From an uncultured Alcanivoracaceae bacterium (GTDB lineage Bacteria > Pseudomonadota > Gammaproteobacteria > Xanthomonadales > Marinicellaceae), in the NCBI GenBank assembly GCA_913061105.1, contig CAJXVJ010000007.1, forward strand, positions 1 to 36,872: 36,872 nt of DNA, read 5' to 3'. The position numbers and the translations under genes were made by a program. Positions 1 through 7,208 of the stretch are shown here, one piece after another; the stretch's first letter is position 1; each line of letters opens with the position of its first letter. A model generated the notes under the pieces. The model saw only the letters and a list, made by a program, of their open reading frames with translations. It ran no database searches and was not told the DNA's origin.

Positions 1-47
1 GAGATTTCTGCCTGTCTCGTGGGCTCGGAGATGTGTATAAGAGACAG
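1..47 (+). other. Nextera sequencing adapter (artefact)
   Basis: This is not genomic DNA. Positions 1-5 match the end of the Illumina P7 primer, 6-13 (TTCTGCCT) match a Nextera i7 index, 14-28 match the read-2 primer, and 29-47 are the Tn5 mosaic end AGATGTGTATAAGAGACAG. Genomic sequence starts at 48. Translation through the adapter gives the false N-terminus MGSEMCIRDR. Confidence 0.97.
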
Positions 48-48
48 G

Positions 49-1995
49 TATTTCTATGCCAAAGATGTCCAAGAATTCCAAGTTTACAAAGATGAAGTGG
101 ATGACGCCATTAAATCTGGTGATGTAGAATTGGCTTTTCGCATTTTTACTGTCTACATTAAAAGAATTCAAGAAAGAACTGATTATGCCTTATCTATGTT
201 AGAAAAACCTTTCGATTTTAATATTGATGAAAAATACATATGGGACAGAGAGAATATTGACAGAATTGATAATGAAACTGACATGAATGATCTGTGGCGA
301 AAAAGAGTTAAAAATGATTACCTCAATTTAAAATTAGCTGGAAAAGAAGAAACTAAAATTAAAGACATACTAAGCAAACGCTATAACCGCATTGCTAAAC
401 GTGTAGGAGAATCAAATAATGAAGATGTTTTTCAATATTTCATTAACTCTTATGCAACATTAATTGAACCACATACTTCTTATCTTGCTCCAAGAGTATC
501 AGAAAACTTTAAAATCAACATGAGTCTTTCTCTTCAGGGCATTGGTGCTTTATTGGGCGAAGATGATGATCATGTTGCCATCAAAAAAGTAATAAAAGGT
601 GGGCCAGCAGAAAAGCAAGGCGAATTGAAAACAGATGATAAAATTGTGGCCATTGGTCAAGGTTCATCTGGATCTCTGATAGATGTTGTTGGTTGGAGAG
701 TTGATGATGTTGTAGAAAAAATCAGAGGAGACAAAGGCACCGTGGTCAGGTTATCTGTTTTGAGTAAGAATGATTTATTAGATACCAAGCCACATATTAT
801 TACCATCGTTCGCGATAAAGTAAAACTAGAAGAGCAAGCTGCACAACACCAAATTTTAAATGTTAAAGGAGTAGACGGAGATAAAAAGATTGGTGTGATA
901 AATTTACCTGCTTTCTATCTTGATTTTGCTGCAAAATCACGAGGCGATGCAGATTATCGCAGTACCACAATTGATGTTAAAAAGATTTTAGAAAAGTTTA
1001 AACAAGAAAATGTAGAAGCTGTCATTATGGATTTAAGAAATAATGGTGGTGGCTCACTGATTGAAGCACGTGATCTAACCGGTTTATTTATCAATAAAGG
1101 CCCTATTGTTCAGATTAAAAGCTCTAGAGGCGGCATCAATGTTGACAGAGATTTAGATAAATCTGTTTCATGGGAAAAACCAATGGTTGTGCTTATCAAT
1201 CGTGCTTCGGCATCAGCTTCTGAAATTTTTGCTGCTGCTTTACAGGATTATGGACGTGCAGTCATCGTTGGTGAACGCAGTTTTGGTAAAGGGACTGTTC
1301 AAAGCCTTATCCCTTTGGATAACTATGCCAACAACTACACTGAACATTCTATGGGGCAATTAAAATTAACCTTGTCTCAGTTTTTTAGAATTAATGGTGG
1401 CAGTACCCAAAACCGTGGTGTTATACCTGACATTCAATTCCCTGATCATGCTGGATCTGACTCTTATGGTGAAAGTGAATATGACAACGCATTGCCATGG
1501 ACCAGTATTAAACGTTCAAACTACAATATGCAGGGCGACTTAACCCGTGATATTCCACAATTAAGAAAATCTTACAAAGCCAGAGAAATGGTCAACCCAG
1601 AATTTACCTTTATTAAAGAAGATTTAGATTACTATAATTCTTTTAAAGATGACATATCAGTATCGTTATCTGAAGAGGCCAGAAAGGCTGAAACAAAAAA
1701 ACAAGAAGCACGTAAAATTGAAAGAAAAAACAAACGTGAACAAATCACAGAAGGAGAATTAAATCCATTGTTGACAGATGTGGCTGTTTTGTTTAACTCA
1801 GAAAAGCAAGAAGAACCAGTAGAAGTAGACGAAGAAGATTCATTGACGAATACTGAAAACAATTCAGAGCCTGATGGCGATTTCGCTCTATTAGAAACAG
1901 CTAGAATTGTCGCCGACTTGGTAAATATTAAGCAACAAAAATTGATTGCTGAATCTGCTAATGCCACAGATAAGAATACTGAAAAGAATTTATAA
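49..1995 (+). CDS. prc: Tail-specific C-terminal processing protease Prc (5'-truncated)
   Basis: Periplasmic S41-family protease that degrades proteins with hydrophobic C-termini. About 648 codons remain, against about 680 aa for E. coli Prc, so only the signal peptide and N-terminal part are missing. In order the protein shows a helical N-terminal region, a PDZ domain (roughly nt 530-830; SLQGIGALL, KGGPAEKQG), the S41 core (VIMDLRNNGGGSL, then RASASASEIFAAALQDYGRA), and a charged C-terminal Tsp domain. The Ser-Lys dyad is the Ser codon at 1213 and the Lys codon at 1288 in SFGKGTVQ, 25 residues apart as in E. coli (Ser430/Lys455). The stop TAA overlaps the ATG of the next gene by one base, so the two are translationally coupled. 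The apparent start at 19 lies in adapter sequence. Family call is certain; the true start is off the contig. Confidence 0.95.
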   Translation, partial: YFYAKDVQEFQVYKDEVDDAIKSGDVELAFRIFTVYIKRIQERTDYALSMLEKPFDFNIDEKYIWDRENIDRIDNETDMNDLWRKRVKNDYLNLKLAGKEETKIKDILSKRYNRIAKRVGESNNEDVFQYFINSYATLIEPHTSYLAPRVSENFKINMSLSLQGIGALLGEDDDHVAIKKVIKGGPAEKQGELKTDDKIVAIGQGSSGSLIDVVGWRVDDVVEKIRGDKGTVVRLSVLSKNDLLDTKPHIITIVRDKVKLEEQAAQHQILNVKGVDGDKKIGVINLPAFYLDFAAKSRGDADYRSTTIDVKKILEKFKQENVEAVIMDLRNNGGGSLIEARDLTGLFINKGPIVQIKSSRGGINVDRDLDKSVSWEKPMVVLINRASASASEIFAAALQDYGRAVIVGERSFGKGTVQSLIPLDNYANNYTEHSMGQLKLTLSQFFRINGGSTQNRGVIPDIQFPDHAGSDSYGESEYDNALPWTSIKRSNYNMQGDLTRDIPQLRKSYKAREMVNPEFTFIKEDLDYYNSFKDDISVSLSEEARKAETKKQEARKIERKNKREQITEGELNPLLTDVAVLFNSEKQEEPVEVDEEDSLTNTENNSEPDGDFALLETARIVADLVNIKQQKLIAESANATDKNTEKNL

Positions 1996-2207
1996 TGAAA
2001 GTTTTTATAGTTATCATCCTGTTATTTGTCATCTATAACCTAGGGTTGGCGATGTTCTACATGATCCGCGATAAGGGCCAAGGCAAAAATACTGTGCGAT
2101 TTTTAACGGTCAGAATTGCTGTCAGCTTCGGTCTTTTTTTAATGATAATACTGGCACTAAAGATGGGCTGGCTCCAAGCACACTCACTCTTACCTAAAAC
2201 CCAATAA
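1995..2207 (+). CDS. DUF2909-type twin-transmembrane protein
   Basis: A 70-aa inner-membrane protein with two hydrophobic helices (about residues 3-23 and 41-62) separated by a short basic loop, RDKGQGKNTVRFLTVR. This matches the small twin-TM DUF2909 family often found beside cytochrome c oxidase subunit III in gammaproteobacteria. Here it is convergent with coxC but shares TAATG with the prc stop, so it is probably co-transcribed with prc. Its role is unknown; a link to oxidase biogenesis rests only on the conserved neighbourhood. Confidence 0.75.
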   Translation: MKVFIVIILLFVIYNLGLAMFYMIRDKGQGKNTVRFLTVRIAVSFGLFLMIILALKMGWLQAHSLLPKTQ

Positions 2208-2227
2208 CAATAATCTTTCAGTCTAAC

Positions 2228-2258
2228 AAAAAGCCCCAATAGTGGGGCTTTTTTTTGT
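2228..2258 (+). terminator. Rho-independent terminator after prc-DUF2909
   Basis: Perfect 10-bp stem AAAAAGCCCC / GGGGCTTTTT around the loop AATAGT, followed by more T. It lies 21 bp after the DUF2909 stop. The A-run on the left arm would also give a T tract on the minus strand, so it may act both ways. Confidence 0.88.
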
Positions 2259-2326
2259 TTAGATTAATGGCCAAAAATTTTTATGGGTATGGTGCCATGT
2301 TATAAACTTAATCACATTGTTATGAC

Positions 2327-2355
2327 AAAAAAAATGCCTCAATAAAGAGGCATTT
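2327..2355 (-). terminator. Rho-independent terminator of the cox operon
   Basis: Read on the minus strand: stem AAATGCCTC / GAGGCATTT with a 6-nt loop, then eight T. It sits 26 bp after the coxC stop and closes the coxB-coxA-ctaG-coxC transcript. Confidence 0.85.
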
Positions 2356-2380
2356 AATATTTCAAATTGTATTTATCTAT

Positions 2381-3268
2381 TTAGATGATATAAACAAAGA
2401 TAAATAGTCCCAACCAGACTACATCAACAAAATGCCAATACCAAGCAACCGCTTCGAATCCAAAGTGACTTTCTGGTTTGAAATGACCACGCATTAAACG
2501 GATTGTTATAACAGTTAACATTATCGCACCTAGGGTAACGTGCATGCCATGAAAACCTGTTAGCATAAAGAATGTTGATCCATAAATACCAGATTCTAGA
2601 GTTAAATCAAGATGCTGATACGCTTCTATATATTCTTCTACCTGATAGAATAAAAAAATAGCTCCTAGTAGTACTGTTGCAATCAACCAACCTATCACTT
2701 TCTTTCTGGCTCCATCTACCAATGCATGGTGAGCAATTGTCAGTGTAATTGAACTGGCCATTAATAATATGGTATTTACCAAAGGCAAATGATAAGGATC
2801 TATTAATTCAAACTTTCCGCCAACATCACCAGGACCATTGGTTGGCCACACACCTTCATATCCTGACCATAGCTCTGTATTGGTCATTAAGCCTACACCT
2901 TCACCGCCCAACCATGGTACAGACAAGTTTCTGACATACCACAAGGCACCAAAGAAACAAGCAAAAAACATGACTTCAGAGAAGATAAACCAAACCATTC
3001 CCATTCTGAATGAGGTATCAACCTGAGGATTGTAAAGGTTGCCCTCAGACTCTTTTATCACCTCAGCAAACCACCCAAACATCATAAAGATGAGGACAGC
3101 AAATCCAAGATACATCATCACTGGTGTTGATGCTGTTTCGCTATTCATGAAAGTTGCAGCGCCTACGGCTGCTAAAGTCATACCAATAGAACCTACAATC
3201 GGCCATTTGGCCAAGTGTGGTACATAATATTGATCGTGGCTTTTATTTGATACTTCTGTATTTGACAT
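2381..3268 (-). CDS. coxC: Cytochrome c oxidase subunit III
   Basis: A 295-aa subunit III of the aa3-type oxidase in the inner membrane. It stabilises the subunit I/II core and proton uptake. Seven hydrophobic segments are visible. Family signatures include the polar stretch WFAEVIKESEGNLYNP, the core FSEVMFFACFFGALWYV, the motif FYQVEEYIEA with the acidic pair, GFHGMHVTLGAIML, and the C-terminal EAVAWYWHFVDVVWLGLFIFVYI. The minus-strand start is preceded by GAGGG, the Shine-Dalgarno sequence also used by coxA and coxB. It is the last gene of the operon, 26 bp after ctaG and just before a terminator. Confidence 0.97.
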   Translation of the reverse strand: MSNTEVSNKSHDQYYVPHLAKWPIVGSIGMTLAAVGAATFMNSETASTPVMMYLGFAVLIFMMFGWFAEVIKESEGNLYNPQVDTSFRMGMVWFIFSEVMFFACFFGALWYVRNLSVPWLGGEGVGLMTNTELWSGYEGVWPTNGPGDVGGKFELIDPYHLPLVNTILLMASSITLTIAHHALVDGARKKVIGWLIATVLLGAIFLFYQVEEYIEAYQHLDLTLESGIYGSTFFMLTGFHGMHVTLGAIMLTVITIRLMRGHFKPESHFGFEAVAWYWHFVDVVWLGLFIFVYII

Positions 3269-3294
3269 ATTACCCTCTAATTCTCAAATATTTC

Positions 3295-3810
3295 TTATGA
3301 TGACGGAAGCTTAAAAAAAGTATAAGACAAAGTCATTATGTTTACATCTTTTGTTAGTTTTGAGTCTACAATAAACGTTACAGGCATGAGGACTTCTTCA
3401 TTGGCCTTCAACGTTTGCTCAGTAAAACAAAAGCATTCTGTTTTGTTAAAATACAAAGATGCTTTACCAGGAGAAACACTGTATGTTGCTCTTCCTGTTA
3501 CATCTCTGTTAGATAAGTTCTTAGCATAATACTCTGTTTTATATAACTTACCTGGTGTTACTTGCATCTCAAATTCAGTGGGTCTAAACTCCCAATTTAG
3601 TTCTGAATTTACTGTGCCATCAAATTGTATTGTTACGATGCGATTTTCATCTACAACCTGAGTCTTCAATACATCCTCTGCTACTTGACCACTGGTTTTC
3701 CCATTGAGTCCTGTTATTTCACAAAACACATTATAAAGCGGTACCAATGCAAAGGCGAATCCAAACATAAGTACTGCAACCAGAACCATTTTAAAAATTG
3801 ATTTATTCAT
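3295..3810 (-). CDS. ctaG: Cytochrome c oxidase assembly protein CtaG (Cox11)
   Basis: A copper chaperone that delivers Cu to the CuB site of subunit I. It is 171 aa with one N-terminal membrane anchor (residues 8-25) followed by a periplasmic immunoglobulin-like domain. The diagnostic copper motif CFCF is at residues 126-129 (KTECFCFTEQ), and the conserved Cys30 lies in PLYNVFCEITG just after the anchor. It sits between coxA and coxC, as in many proteobacterial oxidase operons. No clear Shine-Dalgarno sequence is visible before the ATG. Confidence 0.95.
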   Translation of the reverse strand: MNKSIFKMVLVAVLMFGFAFALVPLYNVFCEITGLNGKTSGQVAEDVLKTQVVDENRIVTIQFDGTVNSELNWEFRPTEFEMQVTPGKLYKTEYYAKNLSNRDVTGRATYSVSPGKASLYFNKTECFCFTEQTLKANEEVLMPVTFIVDSKLTKDVNIMTLSYTFFKLPSS

Positions 3811-3826
3811 AGTTTTAACTTAACCA

Positions 3827-3940
3827 CTACATTATGTTCATGACATAAAATGCAGTAAAAATACCAATGGCAAAGATAAGCAACCCAATCGCTGTATGAC
3901 GGGCTGCCTTGCGTCTTTTTTCTAATTCTTCTTTGTCCAT
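3827..3940 (-). CDS. 37-aa single-TM peptide of the cox operon
   Basis: A small ORF filling the gap between coxA (10 bp away) and ctaG (16 bp away). It encodes a charged N-terminus, MDKEELEKRRKAARH, followed by one hydrophobic helix (about residues 16-33), and a short tail ending VMNIM. The topology is N-in by the positive-inside rule. Tiny membrane proteins occur at this position in other proteobacterial cox operons, annotated as small oxidase assembly proteins. That assignment is by position and shape, not a recognised sequence signature. No strong ribosome binding site is seen, so coupling to coxA translation is likely. Confidence 0.7.
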   Translation of the reverse strand: MDKEELEKRRKAARHTAIGLLIFAIGIFTAFYVMNIM

Positions 3941-3950
3941 GAATCAATTA

Positions 3951-5564
3951 TTAATGGCTTGAAACATGTGCCAATTGTTCATCTTTTACCGGCTCACCAT
4001 CTTGGAACGTGTGATGTGGCGCTGGAGATGGAATAAACCATTCCAACCCTTTGGCTCCTTCCCATACACGGTCTGTTGCTTTGGTAGTGCCTTTGCCTTT
4101 AATTGTTCGATAAACAATCCAGATAAAGAACACTTGTGCTAAACCAAATGCAAAACCACCAATACTAGACCACATATTAAACTCAGCAAATTGAGTGGAA
4201 TAATCTGGGATACGTCTTGGCATTCCTGCTAATCCTAAGAAATGTTGTGGGAAGAACAAGACATTAACTGATATTGTAGACCACCAGAAGTGAATTTTTC
4301 CTAATCTTTCTGAGTACATGTTTCCAGTCCATTTTGGAATCCAATAATAAACACCAGCAATAATGGCAAATACGGCACCCGTAACTAATACATAATGGAA
4401 ATGCGCAACAATGAAATATGTATCATGGTATTGGAAATCAACTGGTGCAATGGCCATCATTAAACCTGAAAAGCCACCTATGGTAAACAAAATCACAAAT
4501 GCTATAGACCACAGCATTGGCGTTTCGAATGTCATGGCTCCTTTCCACATGGTTGAAACCCAATTAAATACTTTCACACCGGTTGGAATAGAAATCAACA
4601 TGGTTGCATACATAAAGTATAACTCACCACCAAAAGGCATGCCAACACTAAACATGTGATGTGCCCATACAATGAAAGATAAGAAAGCAATGGCGGCAGT
4701 AGCATATACCATTGAGACATATCCGAACAATGGCTTTCTTGAGAAAGTTGGTAGAATTTCTGAGATAATGCCAAATGATGGCAAAATCATAATATAAACT
4801 TCAGGATGACCAAAAAACCAGAAAATGTGCTGGAATAATACTGGATCACCACCACCGGCAGCGTTAAAGAATGTGGTTCCGAAATAATGATCGGTTAACA
4901 ACATGGTCACAGCTCCTGCAAACACAGGCATAACTGCAATCAATAAAAAGGCAGTAATTAACCAAGTCCAAACAAATAAAGGCATTTTTAAATAACCCAT
5001 ATTTGGAGCACGCATATTCATAATTGTTGCGATAACATTAATTGCACCCATGATGGATGATATACCCAACATGTGGATAGCAAAAACTGCGAATGCCAAA
5101 TTTTTGCCGCCTTGCAATACCAATGGAGGATACAATGTCCAACCAGCTGCTGGCGCACCACCATCCATAAAGAATGTAGAAACTAACATGGTAAATGCAA
5201 AAGGTAAAATCCAGAAAGACCAATTGTTCATGCGTGGTAAAGCCATATCTGGCGCCCCAATCATAATAGGTATCATCCAGTTAGCAAAACCAACAAAGGC
5301 TGGCATAACTGCTCCAAAAACCATAATCAATGCATGCATTGTGGTTAATTGGTTAAAGAAATCGGGTTGTACAAATTGTAATCCTGGTTGAAATAATTCT
5401 AATCGAATTATCATCGCCAAAGCTCCGCCAAGAATGAACATGGCAAAAGCAAAAATCAAATATAGTGTACCAATGTCTTTGTGGTTGGTCGTCATTAACC
5501 AACGTTTCACAAATCCTTTAGGTTTATGATCATGATCGTGATCGTGCGTATCTGCGTGACTCAT
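3951..5564 (-). CDS. coxA: Cytochrome c oxidase subunit I (aa3 type)
   Basis: The 537-aa catalytic subunit of the haem-copper oxidase, carrying haem a, haem a3 and CuB. Twelve membrane helices are expected. Visible ligands are the haem a His in LTTMHALIMVF; the CuB His and cross-linked Tyr in FFGHPEVYIMILPSFG; the CuB His pair in VWAHHMFSVGMP; and the haem a3/haem a His pair in HDTYFIVAHFHYVL. The N-terminus is His/Asp-rich (HADTHDHDHDHKPKG). The start is supported by GAGGG upstream on the minus strand. It lies 11 bp after coxB and forms a five-gene operon. Confidence 0.98.
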   Translation of the reverse strand: MSHADTHDHDHDHKPKGFVKRWLMTTNHKDIGTLYLIFAFAMFILGGALAMIIRLELFQPGLQFVQPDFFNQLTTMHALIMVFGAVMPAFVGFANWMIPIMIGAPDMALPRMNNWSFWILPFAFTMLVSTFFMDGGAPAAGWTLYPPLVLQGGKNLAFAVFAIHMLGISSIMGAINVIATIMNMRAPNMGYLKMPLFVWTWLITAFLLIAVMPVFAGAVTMLLTDHYFGTTFFNAAGGGDPVLFQHIFWFFGHPEVYIMILPSFGIISEILPTFSRKPLFGYVSMVYATAAIAFLSFIVWAHHMFSVGMPFGGELYFMYATMLISIPTGVKVFNWVSTMWKGAMTFETPMLWSIAFVILFTIGGFSGLMMAIAPVDFQYHDTYFIVAHFHYVLVTGAVFAIIAGVYYWIPKWTGNMYSERLGKIHFWWSTISVNVLFFPQHFLGLAGMPRRIPDYSTQFAEFNMWSSIGGFAFGLAQVFFIWIVYRTIKGKGTTKATDRVWEGAKGLEWFIPSPAPHHTFQDGEPVKDEQLAHVSSH

Positions 5565-5575
5565 TCTTTATACCC

Positions 5576-6853
5576 TCAACTGTTCTTTATTTTTTTTACG
5601 TCTTCAGGCTGCACAGCATCTTTAGCGGTGTTGTCCCAAGCGTTTCTTGTGTATGTAATTGCAGCGGCGATATCACTCTCAGTTAAGCGACCACCAAATG
5701 ATTGCATTGCCGTGCCTTCTTTTCCAAACACCACGGTTTTAATATTTTCTTCAATACTACCATTGACCACAGCGCTGCCTTTGAGTGCAGGGAATGTTTC
5801 TCCCATGCCTTCACCTGATGTCTGATGACAGGTTGCGCATTCCATATTATAAACCTCTTGGCCTTTGGTCATTAATTCTGCTTGAGTCCATTCTACTGGT
5901 TCAGCAACAACTTCTGCAACTGTCGTTTCTGGTGTTATTACTTCATCATTATTATTGTTTGTTGCTGTGACAACTTTCACTGTTTCACCAACTTTTTGAT
6001 CTGATAACCACGCAGTATAATCTTCTTTAGAAACTACATTAACAACTATTGGCATGAAGCCATGGTCTTTTCCACATAATTCAGCACATTGACCACGGTA
6101 TGTCCCTATTTTTTTAACATTGGTCCAAGCTTCATTAACATAGCCAGGAATGGCGTCTCTTTTCCAACCAAATTCTGGAACCCACCACGAATGAATTACA
6201 TCATTGGCTGTTAATAATATGCGGATATTTGTGTTGACTGGAATAACCAATGGATTGTCCACATCCAATAAGTAATTCTCAACATCTTCAAGCTTAACAG
6301 TTGGGTTGGCTTGTCTGGCTGCATTACTTAGTTTGTCTAATGAACTAATAATAGAGACACCTTCACCCAAATAATCATATTTCCATTTCCATTGATAACC
6401 TGTGACTTTGATTGTCATTTCCATTTGTATTGGGATAGTATTGCCATCAGCATCGACAACCACTTTGCCGTTCTCATCCAATTGTCTAGGGGCTTCCATG
6501 TTTATCAATGCTGTTGTCGCCGGGATTGCCATAACAACCAATATTAATATTGGAATTACTGTCCAAATAATTTCTGCCGTTGTGCTGTGCGAAAATTGTG
6601 CGGCCTTAACCCCTTTTGATTTTCTATGTGCGAACATTGAATAAAACATCACACCAAATACCAATACAGCAATGACTAAACAGATCCAAAAAACGATCAT
6701 GTGTAAGCCATAGACCTCCTGACTGAAGTCGGTTACTCCTTCGGTAAGATTGTATCCATATTCTGCATGTGCCATGCTGGTCATTAATAGACCAAAAACA
6801 GTAAATATAAAGCCAATAAGGCTTTTATTACAACTTATTGTTGTTTTGTTCAT
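5576..6853 (-). CDS. coxB: Cytochrome c oxidase subunit II with fused cytochrome c domain
   Basis: A subunit of about 425 aa that accepts electrons at CuA. It has a signal peptide (MNKTTISCNK... to SMAHA), two membrane helices, a cupredoxin domain with CuA ligands His221 (VIHSWW), Cys256, Cys260, His264 and Met267 (CAELCGKDHGFM), and a C-terminal class I cytochrome c with CxxCH at 339-343. The fused haem makes it a caa3-like subunit II. I start at 6853 because it begins a good signal peptide and follows GAGGG. The reading frame extends upstream to 6967, but that 38-codon extension is hydrophilic and has no family match. It is the first gene of the cox operon. Confidence 0.95.
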   Translation of the reverse strand: MNKTTISCNKSLIGFIFTVFGLLMTSMAHAEYGYNLTEGVTDFSQEVYGLHMIVFWICLVIAVLVFGVMFYSMFAHRKSKGVKAAQFSHSTTAEIIWTVIPILILVVMAIPATTALINMEAPRQLDENGKVVVDADGNTIPIQMEMTIKVTGYQWKWKYDYLGEGVSIISSLDKLSNAARQANPTVKLEDVENYLLDVDNPLVIPVNTNIRILLTANDVIHSWWVPEFGWKRDAIPGYVNEAWTNVKKIGTYRGQCAELCGKDHGFMPIVVNVVSKEDYTAWLSDQKVGETVKVVTATNNNNDEVITPETTVAEVVAEPVEWTQAELMTKGQEVYNMECATCHQTSGEGMGETFPALKGSAVVNGSIEENIKTVVFGKEGTAMQSFGGRLTESDIAAAITYTRNAWDNTAKDAVQPEDVKKIKNS

Positions 6854-6906
6854 CGATTTTTTACCCTCAAGTTTTTCTTTGTGCCTAGCATAATCAGTTA
6901 ATATTG

Positions 6907-6920
6907 CCATATTAATATGG
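6907..6920. promoter_or_regulatory. 14-bp perfect palindrome upstream of coxB
   Basis: CCATATTAATATGG is exactly self-complementary and lies 54 bp before the coxB ATG in the coxB-putA divergent region. A second short inverted repeat, AGGAC-aagaa-GTCCT, follows at 6926-6940. Either could be an operator or a 5' UTR hairpin. No regulator is identified. Confidence 0.4.
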
Positions 6921-7149
6921 ACATTAGGACAAGAAGTCCTTTGAGTTTGAGAGTCAACTTTACTCACTCATACTCAATTATGCCGAGGTCAATCCCGCGC
7001 ATTTTATCATGAGCCGTTAATAATAGTCTCATTGATTGTCGATTTTTTTACTCTTTTATTCATTTAACTTTGCAACATTAGTTTTCATGCCCATCATTTA
7101 GCTTCTACTTAATATCCAATATCTTTCAGTTCAATTAATAAATTTTTGA

Positions 7150-7178
7150 TTGGGACTATTCATAATATGAATTATAAT
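7150..7178 (+). promoter_or_regulatory. Candidate sigma70 promoter of putA
   Basis: TTGGGA at 7150-7155, a 17-bp spacer, then a perfect TATAAT at 7173-7178. This would start transcription near 7185, about 24 nt before the GTG start at 7209. GAGG at 7198-7201 is the likely ribosome binding site. Confidence 0.5.
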
Positions 7179-7208
7179 GCTTTAAAATTATTTAAATGAG
7201 GCACAAAA

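Noticed and set aside
19-48. Apparent GTG start and N-terminus MGSEMCIRDR of Prc
   Set aside because: It is translated Nextera adapter; the genomic part begins at 48.
1632-1967. Minus-strand 111-aa ORF inside prc
   Set aside because: A shadow of the prc reading frame, with no start signal or family match.
5526-5825. Plus-strand 99-aa ORF across the coxA-coxB junction
   Set aside because: Antisense to two well-supported genes and without any domain signature.
6854-6967. 38-residue N-terminal extension of CoxB
   Set aside because: It would bury the signal peptide, has no family similarity, and the start at 6853 has a GAGGG site.
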